Assembly (NCBI RefSeq): GCF_000471905.2
Contig: NW_006496807.1
Coordinates: forward strand, 1,210,901 to 1,274,900
Length of the DNA: 64,000 bases
From: Amborella trichopoda
Taxonomy: Eukaryota; Streptophyta; Magnoliopsida; Amborellales; Amborellaceae
Direction of reading: 5' to 3'
Of the stretch, positions 10,748 through 22,014 are shown in pieces. The notes under the pieces are model-generated. The model made no database searches. It saw nothing but the letters and a program-made list of their open reading frames with translations, and was not told where the DNA came from. The position numbers and the translations under genes are program-made. The stretch's first letter is position 1. Every line of letters begins with the position of its first letter.

Positions 10748-12235
10748 ATGGAGTCTATGACTCTGAAGATGATTGATGAGGTGTCTGGGGACCTTCTGAT
10801 GTGTTGGTCACAGTTGAGGGCTTGCTTTGACTGTTCCGAGTTTCTGTCAAAACTGATTTCGCTCTCTTTTAAGTCTGCTTTTTCCCAACTCTTTTCTCAT
10901 TTTCTAAGTCTCAGGACAATTTTTCCCCTGCCCTTGTTTTTTTATGTATTTTCTTTTTCTTTTCCTTTTTTTCTTCTACTGAGATCTAGGCTCTGGAGCA
11001 TGTGGCTGTCCCTCGTCCTTATTTGGGTGAGTTCATTGAGCGGTTCCCACGTATCTGTAGGTGGTCTTTGGATCTATGGGAGACCTACTCCATTTATCCT
11101 CTGTCCTTCTTCTTCCTACACTTCAACACTATGTATGAGTGAGAGGTTAGTTAAATTTCTTTTGATTTCCCTTTTATTTTCTTCTTTGAGAAATTCTCCT
11201 GAGTCATTTTACCACATGTTTCTGTTCTTTTAGATTACTTGGATTGTGCCTGTAGAGGATAGGGCCAAGGTCTGTGAGGACTCAGCTCATGTTTTCCTTA
11301 TGCATGCTCATTTGATTTGTATGGATGTGATGGAGGCTTACAATCTCGATCGCGTATTGCGACAAATTTGGATCTCTTACTGATCCTCAACTTTTCACTC
11401 CCAGATGGACGACTCCTATGATCAGAGTCGATTTTGAGGTGGAGTATTTGTTGAATATGGATCCGTGGTCAGTAGAGTGGGAGGAGAGTCACGCTCTCAT
11501 ATATGAGCTATGTGAGGAGAACACTATCATGCCTCTTATGGTGTATGGAGAGAGATACTGGGCTTATGCCCGGGAAATCTTGCACATGTCTACGTATGCT
11601 TGGGAGATCATAGAGAGGTTGGGCATGGATGGCCTCGGCAAGCTGGTCAACCGTGAGGCGGTGTACCTGAAAGGTCAATTGCAGGAGATGACACGTTCTA
11701 GGGACCAGGCTATCACGTAGTGTGCAGAGGTGCAAGCTCAACTTGAGACTACAATGGCTACATTTTAGAGAGTAGAGGCAGAGAGAGAGCAGGAGCATAA
11801 TTTGCTGAGATTTGAGAGGGATCGGGCTCATGTTGGGCTAGAGTTGCAGCAGTTTACCCAGAGCCAAGTCTAGTCTTCAGGTGTGCGATCTTCCCAGGTT
11901 GTGAGTACAGAGATGGACCCACTATAAGTGAATCTCATATAGTTGAGAGGCGAGCAGGTACATACTCTTCCCCTTTGTTAGACTTCTTTTCATTCTATTT
12001 GTCACATTGTCCCCCTTGATTTTGGATTCTGTCTCTTTTATTCTTTTTCAAGATGCATATAAGAAGCAACTGGAGAAGCTTCGCTTGGATCAAATCGAGA
12101 CGACTCGCCAGATTACTTAGATGACTTCGGCACTGGAGCAGGCAGGTGGTGACCCAGCACATGCAACTAAGGCCAAAGAATAGTTTTGAGGCCACCAGTC
12201 CCTGCTTCTCCTGTAGCTTTGGCGTCATCTCTCGT
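10748..12235 (+). pseudogene. Antisense extra ORF of PMD type, with intron-like gaps
   Basis: This plus-strand unit faces the minus-strand integrase. Pieces include a segment with GEFIERFPRICRW and LWETYSIYPLSFFFL (about 11027-11128), a segment with HLICMDVMEAYNLDRVLRQ (about 11308-11367), and then a coiled coil rich in E, Q and R (11650-12170). The ICMD-x4-YNLDRVLRQ text resembles the core of plant mobile domain proteins (LICFDIVEWH-x-PDRVLRQFG). Two gaps look like introns: 11146-11233 (GTTAGT...TTTTAG) and 11958-12052 (GTACAT...TTTCAAG), both T-rich. The second does not keep phase as read. Stops and frame changes make it a pseudogene. Antisense extra ORFs after integrase are known in Tat-lineage elements; the PMD call is mine by eye. 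Confidence 0.55.
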
Positions 12236-12269
12236 CTAGTGTTTCAAGAGTGTCTAATCGGGCTTCATC

Positions 12270-13120
12270 TTATTGCTTGTGATCTGATTCCTTGTGAACA
12301 AGTATCCTAAGAGAGGGTATCTCTACTTCCAATTAGGGTATCTTTACCTCAATTGGAAGTATACCCTCCATGCCATAGACCAATGAGTTGGGAGTCATCC
12401 CTGAGGTTGTTTTCTCAGTGGTTCTATGGGCCCATAGTACAACTTGTAACTTTTCGTGCCAATCCTTGCAACCTTCTATAGTCCGATCGATGATCTTCAA
12501 GAGAGTCTTGTTAGTTACTTCTACTTGATCATTTCCTTGGGGATAACATGGTGAAGAGAATTTCTACTCTATCCCAAATCTTTTACACATATTTGCTACT
12601 GTCTCATTTTTTAAATTGGTCCCAATATCAATGATGATAATTTCGAGGACTCCGAATCTATAGACGATGTTGTTGGTAATGAACCTGACCACATGCCTTC
12701 AATTTTTGTGAATGAGGTGGCCTCGACCCATTTTGTGAAATATTCAGTAGTGATGGGAATAAACCTATGCCCATTAGAACCTCTTGGCATATCATTCCGA
12801 TGATGTTCAGGGCCCACATAGAGAATGGTCATATTGGAGGTGTTGAGTTGAGCAGCATGGAAGGAGCGTGTATGAAATCTCCATAAACTTGGCATTTAGA
12901 ACATCTCTTCACATATTTCTAGCGTTCTTCGGCCATGGTTGTTCAATAGTATCCTTGTCTTCTGAATTTCTAAGCTAGGAGTGTTGCGCCTGTGTGTCCT
13001 CCTTCATTGTGTAGTTCTTTGATTACAATATCGATTTCTGGTTGGTCAATACATCTTAAGAGGATTCCTTCAAATGACTTCTCATAAAGGACGTCATATT
13101 TGATCAGGAAGTTAATTGAG
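12270..13120 (-). pseudogene. Integrase remnant, family A minus element
   Basis: On the minus strand an HHCC zinc finger is visible (HNEGGHTGAT near 13015, CSKC near 12915). The core follows, with a NIIGMI-type first motif where DIIGP is usual and DIGTN where DNGTQF is usual. A Y-P-Q-G-N-x-Q-V-E segment comes next, then HEKLQVVLWAHRTT, spread over three frames. The first aspartate appears changed to asparagine. The C-terminal part stops close to the end of the antisense extra ORF at about 12235, so the two genes converge with almost no spacer. Confidence 0.78.
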
Positions 13121-13439
13121 AATCTTCTTAAGGTGTCTCTATCTCTATTTAAGGCTCCTTCGGGATATGTTCCATCTTTGAGTAGGACTGATACATCATG
13201 ATACCAGGGTGTAGCTTTGACTATCTAGTTGGCCCTAGGGTGAACACTTTGTCTTCCCTTTCTGGTTCTTGATCATCTTCTTCTGCTTTATTTGAGGAGG
13301 AGAAGGATCACTTTTGTGCCTGATTTAGAATGATTGGACACTCATTTGGGGAGGAATGTCTACCATTGATGCGAGAGTGGCTAAGGTATCGACTAACCGA
13401 TTGTTTTCCTTGGTCACATGTTGAAAGGTTATTATTTTG

Positions 13440-13735
13440 AAGCCCTTTGATAGCTTTTCAACTGAGTCCTTGTAGGGCTACAGTTTTTTGTCTCTAACCT
13501 TTCATTCCTTATGGGTTTGATTTATTACAAGCAGAGAATCGTCGATGACCCGTAATTGTTCAATTTGGAGTTCATGGAGGCTTCATATTTTGCAATGTTG
13601 TTGGTGCAGGGAAAATTGAGCCTTATAATGGTTGGAAACATTATTTTCTTTGGAGAGCATATGATGACTCCAATACCATTGCCGTATTCATTCCTAGCCC
13701 CGTCAAAGTACAACTCCCAAGTGGGATCCTCAATG
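13440..13735 (-). pseudogene. Second (archaeal-type) RNase H remnant
   Basis: The minus strand gives LYFDGARNEYGNGIGVIICSP, then NNIAKYEA. This is the Y-F-D-G-A...E-A pattern of the extra RNase H that the plant Tat lineage carries between the normal RNase H and integrase. The first acidic residue and the glutamate are present; the downstream D-S-x-L part is degraded. The domain's presence is the main reason for placing this element in the Tat group. Confidence 0.72.
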
Positions 13736-13839
13736 AAAAAGATGTCCTCATCAGGGAGATTTGTTTTGATGGAAACACAATCATGTAAGGTATGCTCGGC
13801 TAAGTGATCGGCAATTGCTTGCCCATTGACTGATTTTTG

Positions 13840-14262
13840 AGTGACATATTCGATGTCAAATTCACTTAGGATCGTCCTTCACTTGGCTAGTCGCCCATTG
13901 AGAACATGTCTCTTTAGCAGGTACTTGAGTGGATCCATTTTGGATATGAGCTTGATGGCATGAGATAGCACATAATGCCTCAGCTTTTGAGTTGCCCACA
14001 CCAAGGTTAGAGAATGTTTTTCCATATCATAGTATTGTGTTTCGTAATCGACCATCGTTTTACGGATGCAATAGATGGTCTTCTCTTTTCCATGATCGTC
14101 GTAGAGCCCTAGCATCGCCCCCATTGTCTTATCTGTAACAACAAGGTAAAGGAACATGGTTTTGTTAGGATCAGGTGGACTCAAGATTGGTAAGTTACAA
14201 AGGTACTTCCGTATACGTTCAAGGGCTTGTTGACATGCTTCGTCCCAGATAAATTGGGTGTC
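13840..14262 (-). pseudogene. Gypsy-type RNase H remnant
   Basis: The minus strand reads FIWDEACQQALERIRKYL, then the segment from LYLVVTDKTMGAMLG to QYYDMEKHSLTLVWATQKLRHY. This is the Ty3/gypsy RNase H that follows RT in the same polyprotein. The usual Y-x-x-x-EKE-x-LA-x-V helix is altered to YDMEKHSLTLVWA. It is followed by the connection to the second RNase H (KSVNGQAIADHLAEH). Confidence 0.75.
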
Positions 14263-14264
14263 AT

Positions 14265-15075
14265 TCTTTAGCTGGCTATTGAATGGAGCACTTTTTTCAG
14301 CTAACTAGGATATGAATCTCCGAATAGCTTGGATGCTGTCCTGCAACCAATGAATTTCGTGTATATTTTTTAGAGGTGGTATTTCTGAGATAGCTCCAAT
14401 TTTCATTGGGTCTACTTCTATGCTTCTTTGGCTCACAATGAAGCCGAGAAACTTGTCAGACTCAACACCAAAGGTGCACTTTTGAGGATTCAGTTTTAGC
14501 CGGTGCTCTCGGAGTCGGTCATATATTATCTTTAAATTGGCGAGGTGGGCATCCCTAGTTTTGGATTTGACTAGGATGTTGTCTTGCATCAAGTCATGGA
14601 ATATAGCAGCCATAGCCCTCGGATAGGTTGCCCCAACATTTTTGAGGCCGAAAGGCATGACCCTATAGGTTGCCATAAAATTGTAACTAGAGAAATGGTT
14701 CATGAAGGATAACATACGGTGTCTAACATTGCTGTAAACTAGGGCATCTATGTTTGAAAGAGGAAGAAAGTCATCCTTAGGACATGCTTTCTTTAGATCC
14801 ATGTAGTCGACACAAACTCTGATTCTTCCATCTTTCTTAGGTACTACCATAATATTAGCTAACCAAAATGGATAGTCCACAGGTAAGATGAAGTTTTCTT
14901 TCAAAAGCTTGTCAATCTCTTCTTTTATCTTCAGCTCCATGTGAGGCTTTTGTCGGCGCAGTTTTTGTTTCATGGCCCTTGCTCCTTCTTGGAATACAAG
15001 ATAATGTTATACCAATTAGGTTTTAGTCCAGGCATGTCATCATAGCACTAGGCAAAGATGTCGATATAGTCTTCT
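14265..15075 (-). pseudogene. Reverse transcriptase remnant lacking its catalytic box
   Basis: On the minus strand the RT begins near YDDMPGLKPN and continues with EEIDKLLKENFILPVDYP and KKDGRIRVCVDYMDLKKACPKDDF. It then has FMNHFSSYN, a short jump, and YRVMPFGLKNVGATY. The first catalytic aspartate (MDGFSGYN in relatives) is N here. About 14 residues after it are missing. The segment that should hold Y-V-D-D is also gone: the text runs from FHDLMQ straight to DNILVKSKT. The frame is otherwise open for 222 codons. It cannot encode an active enzyme. Confidence 0.85.
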
Positions 15076-16133
15076 AAGAGGGAGATCATCTTATCTTGTT
15101 CTTTTGGTGATAGAGAGATTCCTATTTTTGTAATTTTTATATTACCCTCAGTTCCTAAGTTGATGTCTAAGGTTTCCTCAACAATAGCAGTACAGCTACT
15201 GTCGAATCTAGTCTTAAACTTCTCAACTTGGAACATGAGTTCCTCAGATGGAGGTTCTTCATCCGCCTTAAAATTTTCATTGGTAGGTGAGTTCTTGTTT
15301 TGTTTTTTATTTTCTTCCTTAACTTAACCCGTGCTTTCATTTAGTTTGTCAAGGGTCTTGACTATGTTTTCTACAATGGGAGGGGTGATGGTGTCGGAGG
15401 AGCTATGCACAAGATGTCTGTATAGACATCTTGCAGCAACCCATTTTTTGGCATATGTACTCGAAAGTGTCATTGTACCCCCTTGATGGATTCAATGGAT
15501 AAGGGAGTGACGATCCAGTTTTCAGTAGTTGCCCTAGTTTGCCTAGGGGCTGGGGAAGTGGTAGTCATAGAGCTGACTCCAGGAGTAAGCCGTGAAAATT
15601 GTCGTTCTAACGACTCTTCCTCTGAGGGAGATTCAATTATGATGTTCGGTTCTGGAAGAGATTTAGTCTTGCTATGGTCTAGGCCCTAAATTCCTCTAAG
15701 AACGAAGTCAGGATTCCGAGAAGGCTTGAGTTTGCATTGAAGTTTAGAAAGTGTGCAACCCAATCCTCTTCGGTCCTTGGTGTTTATTTTGGCTTGAGGG
15801 GGATGTGTGATTGCCTTAGCAACACCTTGCACATTTTTTCTAAGGCTAGAGCCTGGGCAGAAACCTTGAGTTAATAGCATGTGCCATGTCGTGTCTGAAC
15901 TGAAGTCATAACGAGCATAACCATCTTTTAGTTTCTCAGATAGTTTGTAGATATCAATTATCCGGGGAGATGATTCTCTCTGTGCTATATGGATTGTAGC
16001 GCAATTGTCCTTATATGTTAGAAGCCGAATCTCTCGGATTTTTTATTTTTCAGATAACTCCTCTTTTCTTGCTTTGATAGCATCTGAACATACCTGAGCC
16101 ACATCTCCGGCGGTCGGGAACTTCAGGCACTAG
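15076..16133 (-). other. Protease-RT linker of the minus element
   Basis: The minus strand contains broken frames without a named domain. One segment (15048-15236 and on) is acidic and leads into the DIFA-x-YDDMPGL entry of RT. Linkers of this size are normal between PR and RT in Tat-type elements. Stops interrupt it at several places. Confidence 0.5.
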
Positions 16134-16540
16134 TGCAAAGTGAAAGCAACGATAAGATTTTTATGTAGCCATGGCCTACCAATGAGTAAGTTGAAAGATG
16201 GTTCAATGTCAATGACATAAAACCTCACTATTTGGACCACTATCCCAATCTTAAGAGTGAGAGGGATGATCCCTAAGGTTTATCTTTGAGCCCCATCATA
16301 GGTTGCAACTGAGATCTTTGAAGCCTCAAGGTTTGTTTGATATAACCCTACTCTTAGAATAGTTTTCAAAGGGAAAATATTAAGAGATGCCCCATTGTTA
16401 ACCATCACTCTCCTGATTTCGTATCCACTCATGAAAACACTGATATAAAGTGGATGAGTGTGGAAATGGTCAAAACCTGGGGGTATATCATCATCGGTGA
16501 ATGTGATAGGGGGTGTCGTTAAGAGGTTGATCATACTGCT
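16134..16540 (-). pseudogene. Retroviral-type aspartic protease remnant
   Basis: The minus strand has GYEIRRVMVNNGASLNIFPL, where relatives have V-D-x-G-A-S-x-N, then FYVIDIEPSFNLLIGRPWLH about 60 residues later. The N-G-A-S box and the LIGRPWLH flap-end block define the protease. The catalytic aspartate is replaced by asparagine, and one stop separates the two blocks. Confidence 0.75.
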
Positions 16541-17189
16541 CAGTTTTTCTGGTTTAGTGTGGGTAGGGACATGAGTCTTTTAGTATTTCCTCGATTTGGG
16601 CTAGGTGAACAGGTGAGTTCTTCAACAAATCCATAATAGATATGGATGCCGGAATTTTACTAAATGAGTTGGCAAGTTGTACTATTTAATAGGCTCAGTT
16701 GTGTTCATTACTTCTTCACTTATTATTTCATTTGGCATAGTAAGGGTTTGGTAGAATTTAGGAGGGCTCCCAAACTTTCTTTCAGAGTGTCGGCCATCAA
16801 TCGAGGTGGCTTGAAGTGGCTTCCTCTCCTCATGAGGTGGTCAACCTCTTGAGGGTTTTTATTAGCTAGAATGATGATGTCTGGTCTAGAGTCCTGGATT
16901 TTCAGCTTTCTCTTGCGATGGAGTGTAGTCCCTGTTAATTGAAACCATGTTTATGCATGGATCTCGGTCGACTATGGCTCCCTTGCTTTTGAAGATGATG
17001 TGATATTAAGGGGAAACTGGGAGGTTCTCTCAATTATCCTTATGGTTTTGTACTTTAAAGTCTCTCTTAAGTGGCTTATCTTCAATCATCATAATCACAA
17101 CTGAGCTGGGTCCGGCCTCCTTAAGGGGTTCGATTTCAACTTTCTTGCTATTATCTAGGAGAGGATTGGAAAATATCCCCATCTTCTGA

Positions 17190-18900
17190 TTAGCAGCCTC
17201 CACTAGTGCATCGGTGGGAATATGATGGATAACACCCTTATCTAGGAGTTCCTGGATAGTGCGCTTTAAGTGATAGTAGTCTTCAATGCTATGGGCGTGG
17301 TTTCTATGGTATCCACACCATTTGGACTTGTCCTTAACTTCATACTTTGGTTGAACAGGGTCAAGAAAAATGATGCGCCCTACTTGTAGGATCTTTGTTA
17401 ATATTGTGGAAAGAAGTTCCTACAGTGGTGAAAGGTTTTCCGAAAAGAGACCTCATGTTTTCAGTATTTCCATCATTATTGAAGTTGAAGTGATTGGTCC
17501 TATTGGTGCCCCTAGGTTGATTACTTATCTTTCGAGCTTGGGATGGAACTGGTGCCATGACGATTTAGCCTACCTGGGCAGCAATATGGTTCTTCTTCAT
17601 GTTGTTGTTATAATTGCCCCATGGTTTGGCTTCTGATTGTACGACCACTATCGGGTTTTCAGACATTGTACTAGCGACATTGACCTTCAACCTTTAGTAA
17701 AAGGCAACCTAATCTATCATTTGTTGAAATGAGAAAGGTCGCAGCTCGTGACTGAAGAAATTCATGTACTATGGTTGGGAATACTCCAAGCACATGCTCA
17801 TCTGAGAAGTCTCGGGAAGTGTACAATCAATGATATTTGATGCAGATTCTTGGAATTGATTGGCAATGTCAAAGAATGACTCGCCAATGTTTTGTTTGGT
17901 CGCAACCAACTCCCCGTTGTTGCTCGGTCCGTTGATATTGTTCGACAAATCGTTGGAACAATTCGTCAGGAGTCTGCTCAGGGTACTTGGAGATCACTTC
18001 TCAGAACCACGTTAAAGGTGGTCCGAAAAGAGTGTGTTGAAACATCGCCTTGAGATGACACAATTTGTCTTCTAATGCTAGAACAATCAACAGGTAAGTG
18101 GTGACGTGATTATTAGGGGCACCCTTGCCATTGATTTCAATCTTTGGGAACACAAAACCGGAGGGAGGGGTTCAACATCCCCAAGAACGTCCTTAATATA
18201 AGATCGTTGGCGGGGGGAGGGAAGGGGGGGGGGGGGGGGGGGGAGGGGTATATATTTGGAACTCCGATCTTAGCCAGAGTCTCTTTAAATGTAGTCAATT
18301 CAACTTTCAATTGGGCGAGCTCAACAGACTCGAGGGTTTTTGGGCTGCTCGAAACGGATGGCATAATTGATGGTGCAAGAGATATAGCTGATATGGGATG
18401 CATCGGACTTGGAGCAGGTTGAGCTAGTGAAATGGCTGGAGCCGCGTTAGGAATTAACACAAGCGAGGAGGCCTGAGCTGGGGAATTTCAGAGCCTAACA
18501 TGAGACTGGCATAGGCAGAGGTGCCAGGGCCGGGGTGGCCAAATCTTGATATTGTACTGGCTCAGGTGGTGGTGCCTGGGCCGGAGGATAGTATGGGTAA
18601 GTTTGAGGAAAGAACTGAACTGGAGGAGCTAGAGGTTGATAAGCCTGTGTCGAGGCCTAGAAATGGGCATCTGGAGCTTGGTGTACGGGATATCCTGGGT
18701 AAGGGTAACTAGAGGTAGGAAGTGCAGCTCGAGGGTAAGGAGCTGACTGATATGGCTGACTCGGGGGATATTGAGTTGGAATACGGGATGAATAGGCCAT
18801 CTGCGACTGATGGTATGGAACTAGGGTGGCCTGAAGAGGTTGCACCGGTGGACAACTATACATAATCTATGGAGGGTCAGGTCTGAACTAACTATGGGAT
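17190..18900 (-). pseudogene. gag remnant, family A minus element
   Basis: From high to low coordinate the minus strand reads a proline/tyrosine/glutamine-rich N-terminus (about 18520-18863), a polyproline run made by the G tract at 18224-18243, and a gag core. The core has FQHTLFGPPLTWF near 18020 and ELFQRFVEQYQ near 17960. A single zinc-knuckle-like motif WCGYHRNHAHSIEDYYHLK (about 17260-17320) ends it, in which the last cysteine of C-x2-H-x4-H-x4-C is tyrosine. Gag would form the particle and bind element RNA. Several stops and shifts are present. Confidence 0.7.
18224..18243. repeat. Poly-G run, 20 bases
   Basis: Twenty uninterrupted G, flanked by further G-rich text from 18212 to 18248. 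On the minus strand it is a C run that extends a polyproline stretch of gag. Such runs slip in replication and sequencing and can form G-quadruplexes. Confidence 0.9.
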
Positions 18901-19399
18901 GCTCCCGTGGTCAAACTGGATCTTTAAGAGTTGGAGGATAAGAAGATTGGCAGTGCAGGCTCGCCGACGGGGTGGAACACACATGACTTTGTTGGTCATG
19001 GGCTAAAGAGGTCCTTTGACTCTGACGTTACTGGCAAATCGAAGCCCTAGGTGTGGCGTACGACTTGACAGGACTAGCATGCCTCAATAAGGCCTTGACT
19101 ACCGAAGGCAAGTTCTTGAGCCTCTCAAATGAAAAGGTATCATAGAACTAGGGGAGTTCTTAATCAAACTGAGGGAACTCTGGGTGCATATCCCTGTAGG
19201 GTGAACTGTGATTGCTTGAATTATGACTATTAGAGCCCTTATAATGGTCTTTTGTGGATCCTGACATGACTGGACCAAACCCTTACCATGAGAAGGTAGA
19301 CTCCAGTCTACTTGACCCTGTGGGTCAGGCAAGTTAGGGGGAGTTGGGGTGTTGCCGATAGTGTAAATTTCAGTAGCACCTCCCTTGGACTTGGAATTT
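18901..19399 (-). other. gag 5' part or leader, no clear domain
   Basis: Broken frames without a recognised motif lie between the proline-rich gag N-terminus and the leader repeats. It is probably the start of gag plus leader of the minus element. Confidence 0.45.
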
Positions 19400-19690
19400 T
19401 ATGGAGGTGGATGGCACGCCCCTAGTTGGGCAGCATCAACTCTAGAGCTAGACATATGTGGGTGGTGTGCCCCTAGCTGGGGGGCATCACTCTTAGATTT
19501 CGATGACGGTGTGGGGTGAGGTGCCGGTTTAGCCGCACTACCCATAGACTCAGGCATTTGTGGGTGATGCGACCCTAGTTGGGTGGCATGAACCTTAGAG
19601 TCAGAGTTTTGTGGGAAGTGTGCCCCTGATTGGGCAGCGTACCTTAGAGTCAGAGTTTTGTGGGAAGTGTGCCCCTGATTGGGCAGCGTC
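19400..19690. repeat. About 50-bp minisatellite, 5-6 copies
   Basis: The motif GCCCCTAGTTGGGCAGCAT, or its variants GCCCCTGATTGGGCAGCGT and GACCCTAGTTGGGTGGCAT, recurs near 19418, 19469, 19571, 19622 and 19671, at multiples of about 49-51. The last two units (19593-19641 and 19642-19689) are nearly identical, so the array was still changing recently. It lies at the leader/gag boundary of the minus element. Confidence 0.75.
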
Positions 19691-20167
19691 TCCCCTAGCC
19701 TTAAGCTCGGTTCAACCCTAGTACTTTAGACCCGGGTTGAATTCCTTGACTATTGAGGGTGCCTCGAGCCATGCAGGCTAGCTAGATTACATGGCTCGGT
19801 TGACTCACAGATGGGTTAGTAATTCCTAACCCTGGGTGTGGGACAATGGACCCATGTTAACTCGATCTAGAGAGATCTGGAGCAGGGTAGGCTTAGGGAA
19901 TTGAGCCATAAGCTCCCTTGGGTCCAGTTGTCCTAGGGGGTCTAGACGAGGTGGTGGACTCAGTATCCGAGTCACCATGGACTACAAACATGACTATGCA
20001 ACACAATGAAATGTGAAGCTTTATTTTTAGGGATAGATAATGTGCCACAATATACTCTATTGTCAAGGCTTGAAATCATAATTTTTTTGAAAATCATAAT
20101 GGTCAAGGATGAGATGATCGATTTGAAGGTTTTCAATTTTCAGGATTGCAATTTTTGGTGAGCTTTG
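19691..20167 (-). other. Leader of the minus element, cut by the family B insertion
   Basis: Non-coding. On the minus strand it contains GGGTCCATTGTCCCACACC (near 19850), which matches the leader of the plus-strand family A copy near 7280. The sequence stops at 20167, where the family B LTR begins. No primer site was found here. Confidence 0.5.
20163..20167. repeat. Target site duplication CTTTG, left copy
   Basis: CTTTG lies directly before the outer element's first LTR (TGTTTGAAAAC). The identical five bases follow the last LTR at 55662-55666. Five-base duplications are made by LTR-retrotransposon integrases. Confidence 0.8.
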
Positions 20168-21485
20168 TGTTTGAAAACATCTTTCAGCACCATGGGTCTC
20201 CGATGTGAAATAAAATAAAGAAGCCGGTCAATAAAGAATGACAAATAGGAGAAATTTTTATAGTCTCAGAATGACCCCCGAACTGGCCAAGATCTTCATA
20301 AGAACTCCAAAAATTCTCTTGTCAAGTTTTGTCACATTCCGACATGTCTAACACAGTGCAGACGAAGAAACAATTTCGGTAGAATCTGCCTCTAGCACCT
20401 TAAAACGAACCCTGTAATTAGAACTATATTTTCAGTGTGTCAAATAGCTATGAGACCACCACCATTGGATCCGACACTGTCGAAAACCCCTATGTGTCAA
20501 GTTTCGGCTTAATCGGGTACACCAGGATAAAGTTATATGTAAAAGACCAAAAAGGTGTAGGTCGCACACTATTTTCGTGCAGCATCTCTGCACCAAATCA
20601 CCATTAAAGGTGGTTGTTTTTATAATCTCGAGCAGTGAATTTTGGGGGCCATATCTCATTCGTCTCGATTCGGATCATGTTCAAAGTTTGTGAGCATGTT
20701 CGTCTCGTTAAGACGAGCGTTTCGATATGTGGCACGCCCTGTGACGATGCTCGAGCAGGGAGAAACTCTAGAGAGAAATTACTAATCCATGAAGGGAGTT
20801 GTAGGAAAATCAGCAGCGGCTTGCCTCGCTCGAGTGCCCCAATCACGATGCTCGCATATCAGATTGACACGAAACCAGTTCCATCGCGTGTCTAAGGTAC
20901 ATGGCTAGTTTTGGTTCAAACCCCGTACATGATGAGCGGTCATATTTCACACACAAAGTCAATAATTTGACTGTAAATTTTGGCGTTGGAATTCCATATT
21001 CCGGTAAAAACTCCAACATTGCAAAATCTTCATTTCGGGCATGAAATCGAGCGATGTTTGTTGCCACACGATCGTGATGGCATACTTAGTGTGATCCAGT
21101 GAAGAAATCACAGAAAACCATCAAGAAACAAGCACACTATCGATCTGAAGATTTCAAGATTCATCCAAATTTCAAGTCACATGATCGTGGCTTAAAAACA
21201 CGATCCTTGGCTCGAAGTTGGTATCAAATTAATCGCCATGCCAAGCCTTATGAGAAAACAATCATCCTTCAAAAAAATGGGCACCAGAGCAACCCTGAAT
21301 CATTCACGAAAGATCACACACGTTATAGGGTAGCAACATGGACTATTTTGGAATTTAATGAATTGTTAGGAAGGGGCAAATCAGTCATTTTATACCCTAT
21401 TTTTTTATTATTTAATTCAAATAAACCTTAATTATCATCAATTAGGATTATTTTTGGGTGATGCGCCCATGTTTTAGCCCTAGCT

Positions 21486-21494
21486 TATAAAAAG
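21486..21494 (+). promoter_or_regulatory. LTR TATA box (outer 5' LTR)
   Basis: TATAAAAAG lies 59 bases before an AATAAA motif at 21553-21558. The same arrangement occurs in the 3' LTR (53998-54006 and 54066-54071), which supports a real core promoter and poly(A) signal bounding the R region. Confidence 0.65.
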
Positions 21495-22014
21495 GCGCAC
21501 CTCTCATTGAGAAGTGACTGGAATATCATTGTAATGACCCCTTACATTGAGTAATAAAATTTGACAGTCTTCCTTGAATTCGTGGGTGCGAGTGAGGGGA
21601 GAGAGAAAGTTTAGAGTGGTACCCCTCCTACTCTCGAGGTATTTTCTCTCTCCTTTCTTCTCTTTCTTCTTCATCTTCTGAGTCTTTGTCAGAGACCATG
21701 CATGGCAGTGGCAGTACCGTGCATGCCTCTTTCCCTCTTCCTCTTCCTGTGACTTCATAGGTCATGCATGGCGATGGCAGTGCCATGCGTGAGATTCTTT
21801 CTCCCCCTCTTCATTCGTCTCTATCTTTCAACAAAGATTGCAGACAGCACTGCTCATCGCCATCCGTAGGCCTGCCCTCAACGTGTCACGTAAGCGCAGG
21901 CGGCGATGCCTATCGCCGCCCATAGGGGTATCACCCTGTTGCATGCCTATCGCAGAAGATGATGGTAATCGCCGCCTGGGAAGGGTTGCGGCGATGCCTA
22001 TCGTCATCCGCATG

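Larger units (their letters stand above)
8430..20167 (-). mobile_element. Family A Tat-type Ty3/gypsy element, minus strand
   Basis: Read from high to low coordinate the order is leader, gag, protease, RT, RNase H, a second archaeal-type RNase H, integrase, an antisense extra ORF, a repeat-bearing 3' region, a polypurine-like tract and a 1.12-kb 3' LTR. The dual RNase H and an extra ORF after pol, in antisense, are hallmarks of the plant Tat lineage. Every domain is broken. The 5' LTR is not visible: the leader is interrupted at 20167 by the family B insertion, and beyond 55666 no continuation was recognised. About 11.7 kb remains. Confidence 0.8.

Noticed and set aside
10748-11233. The 161-codon open frame as the true product of the extra ORF
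   Set aside because: Only its start and parts in other frames resemble the PMD protein; much of this frame runs through a T-rich intron-like stretch.
12270-15075. Endogenous pararetrovirus
   Set aside because: RT and RNase H could suggest one, but integrase, a second RNase H and LTRs are present and no movement or coat protein is seen.
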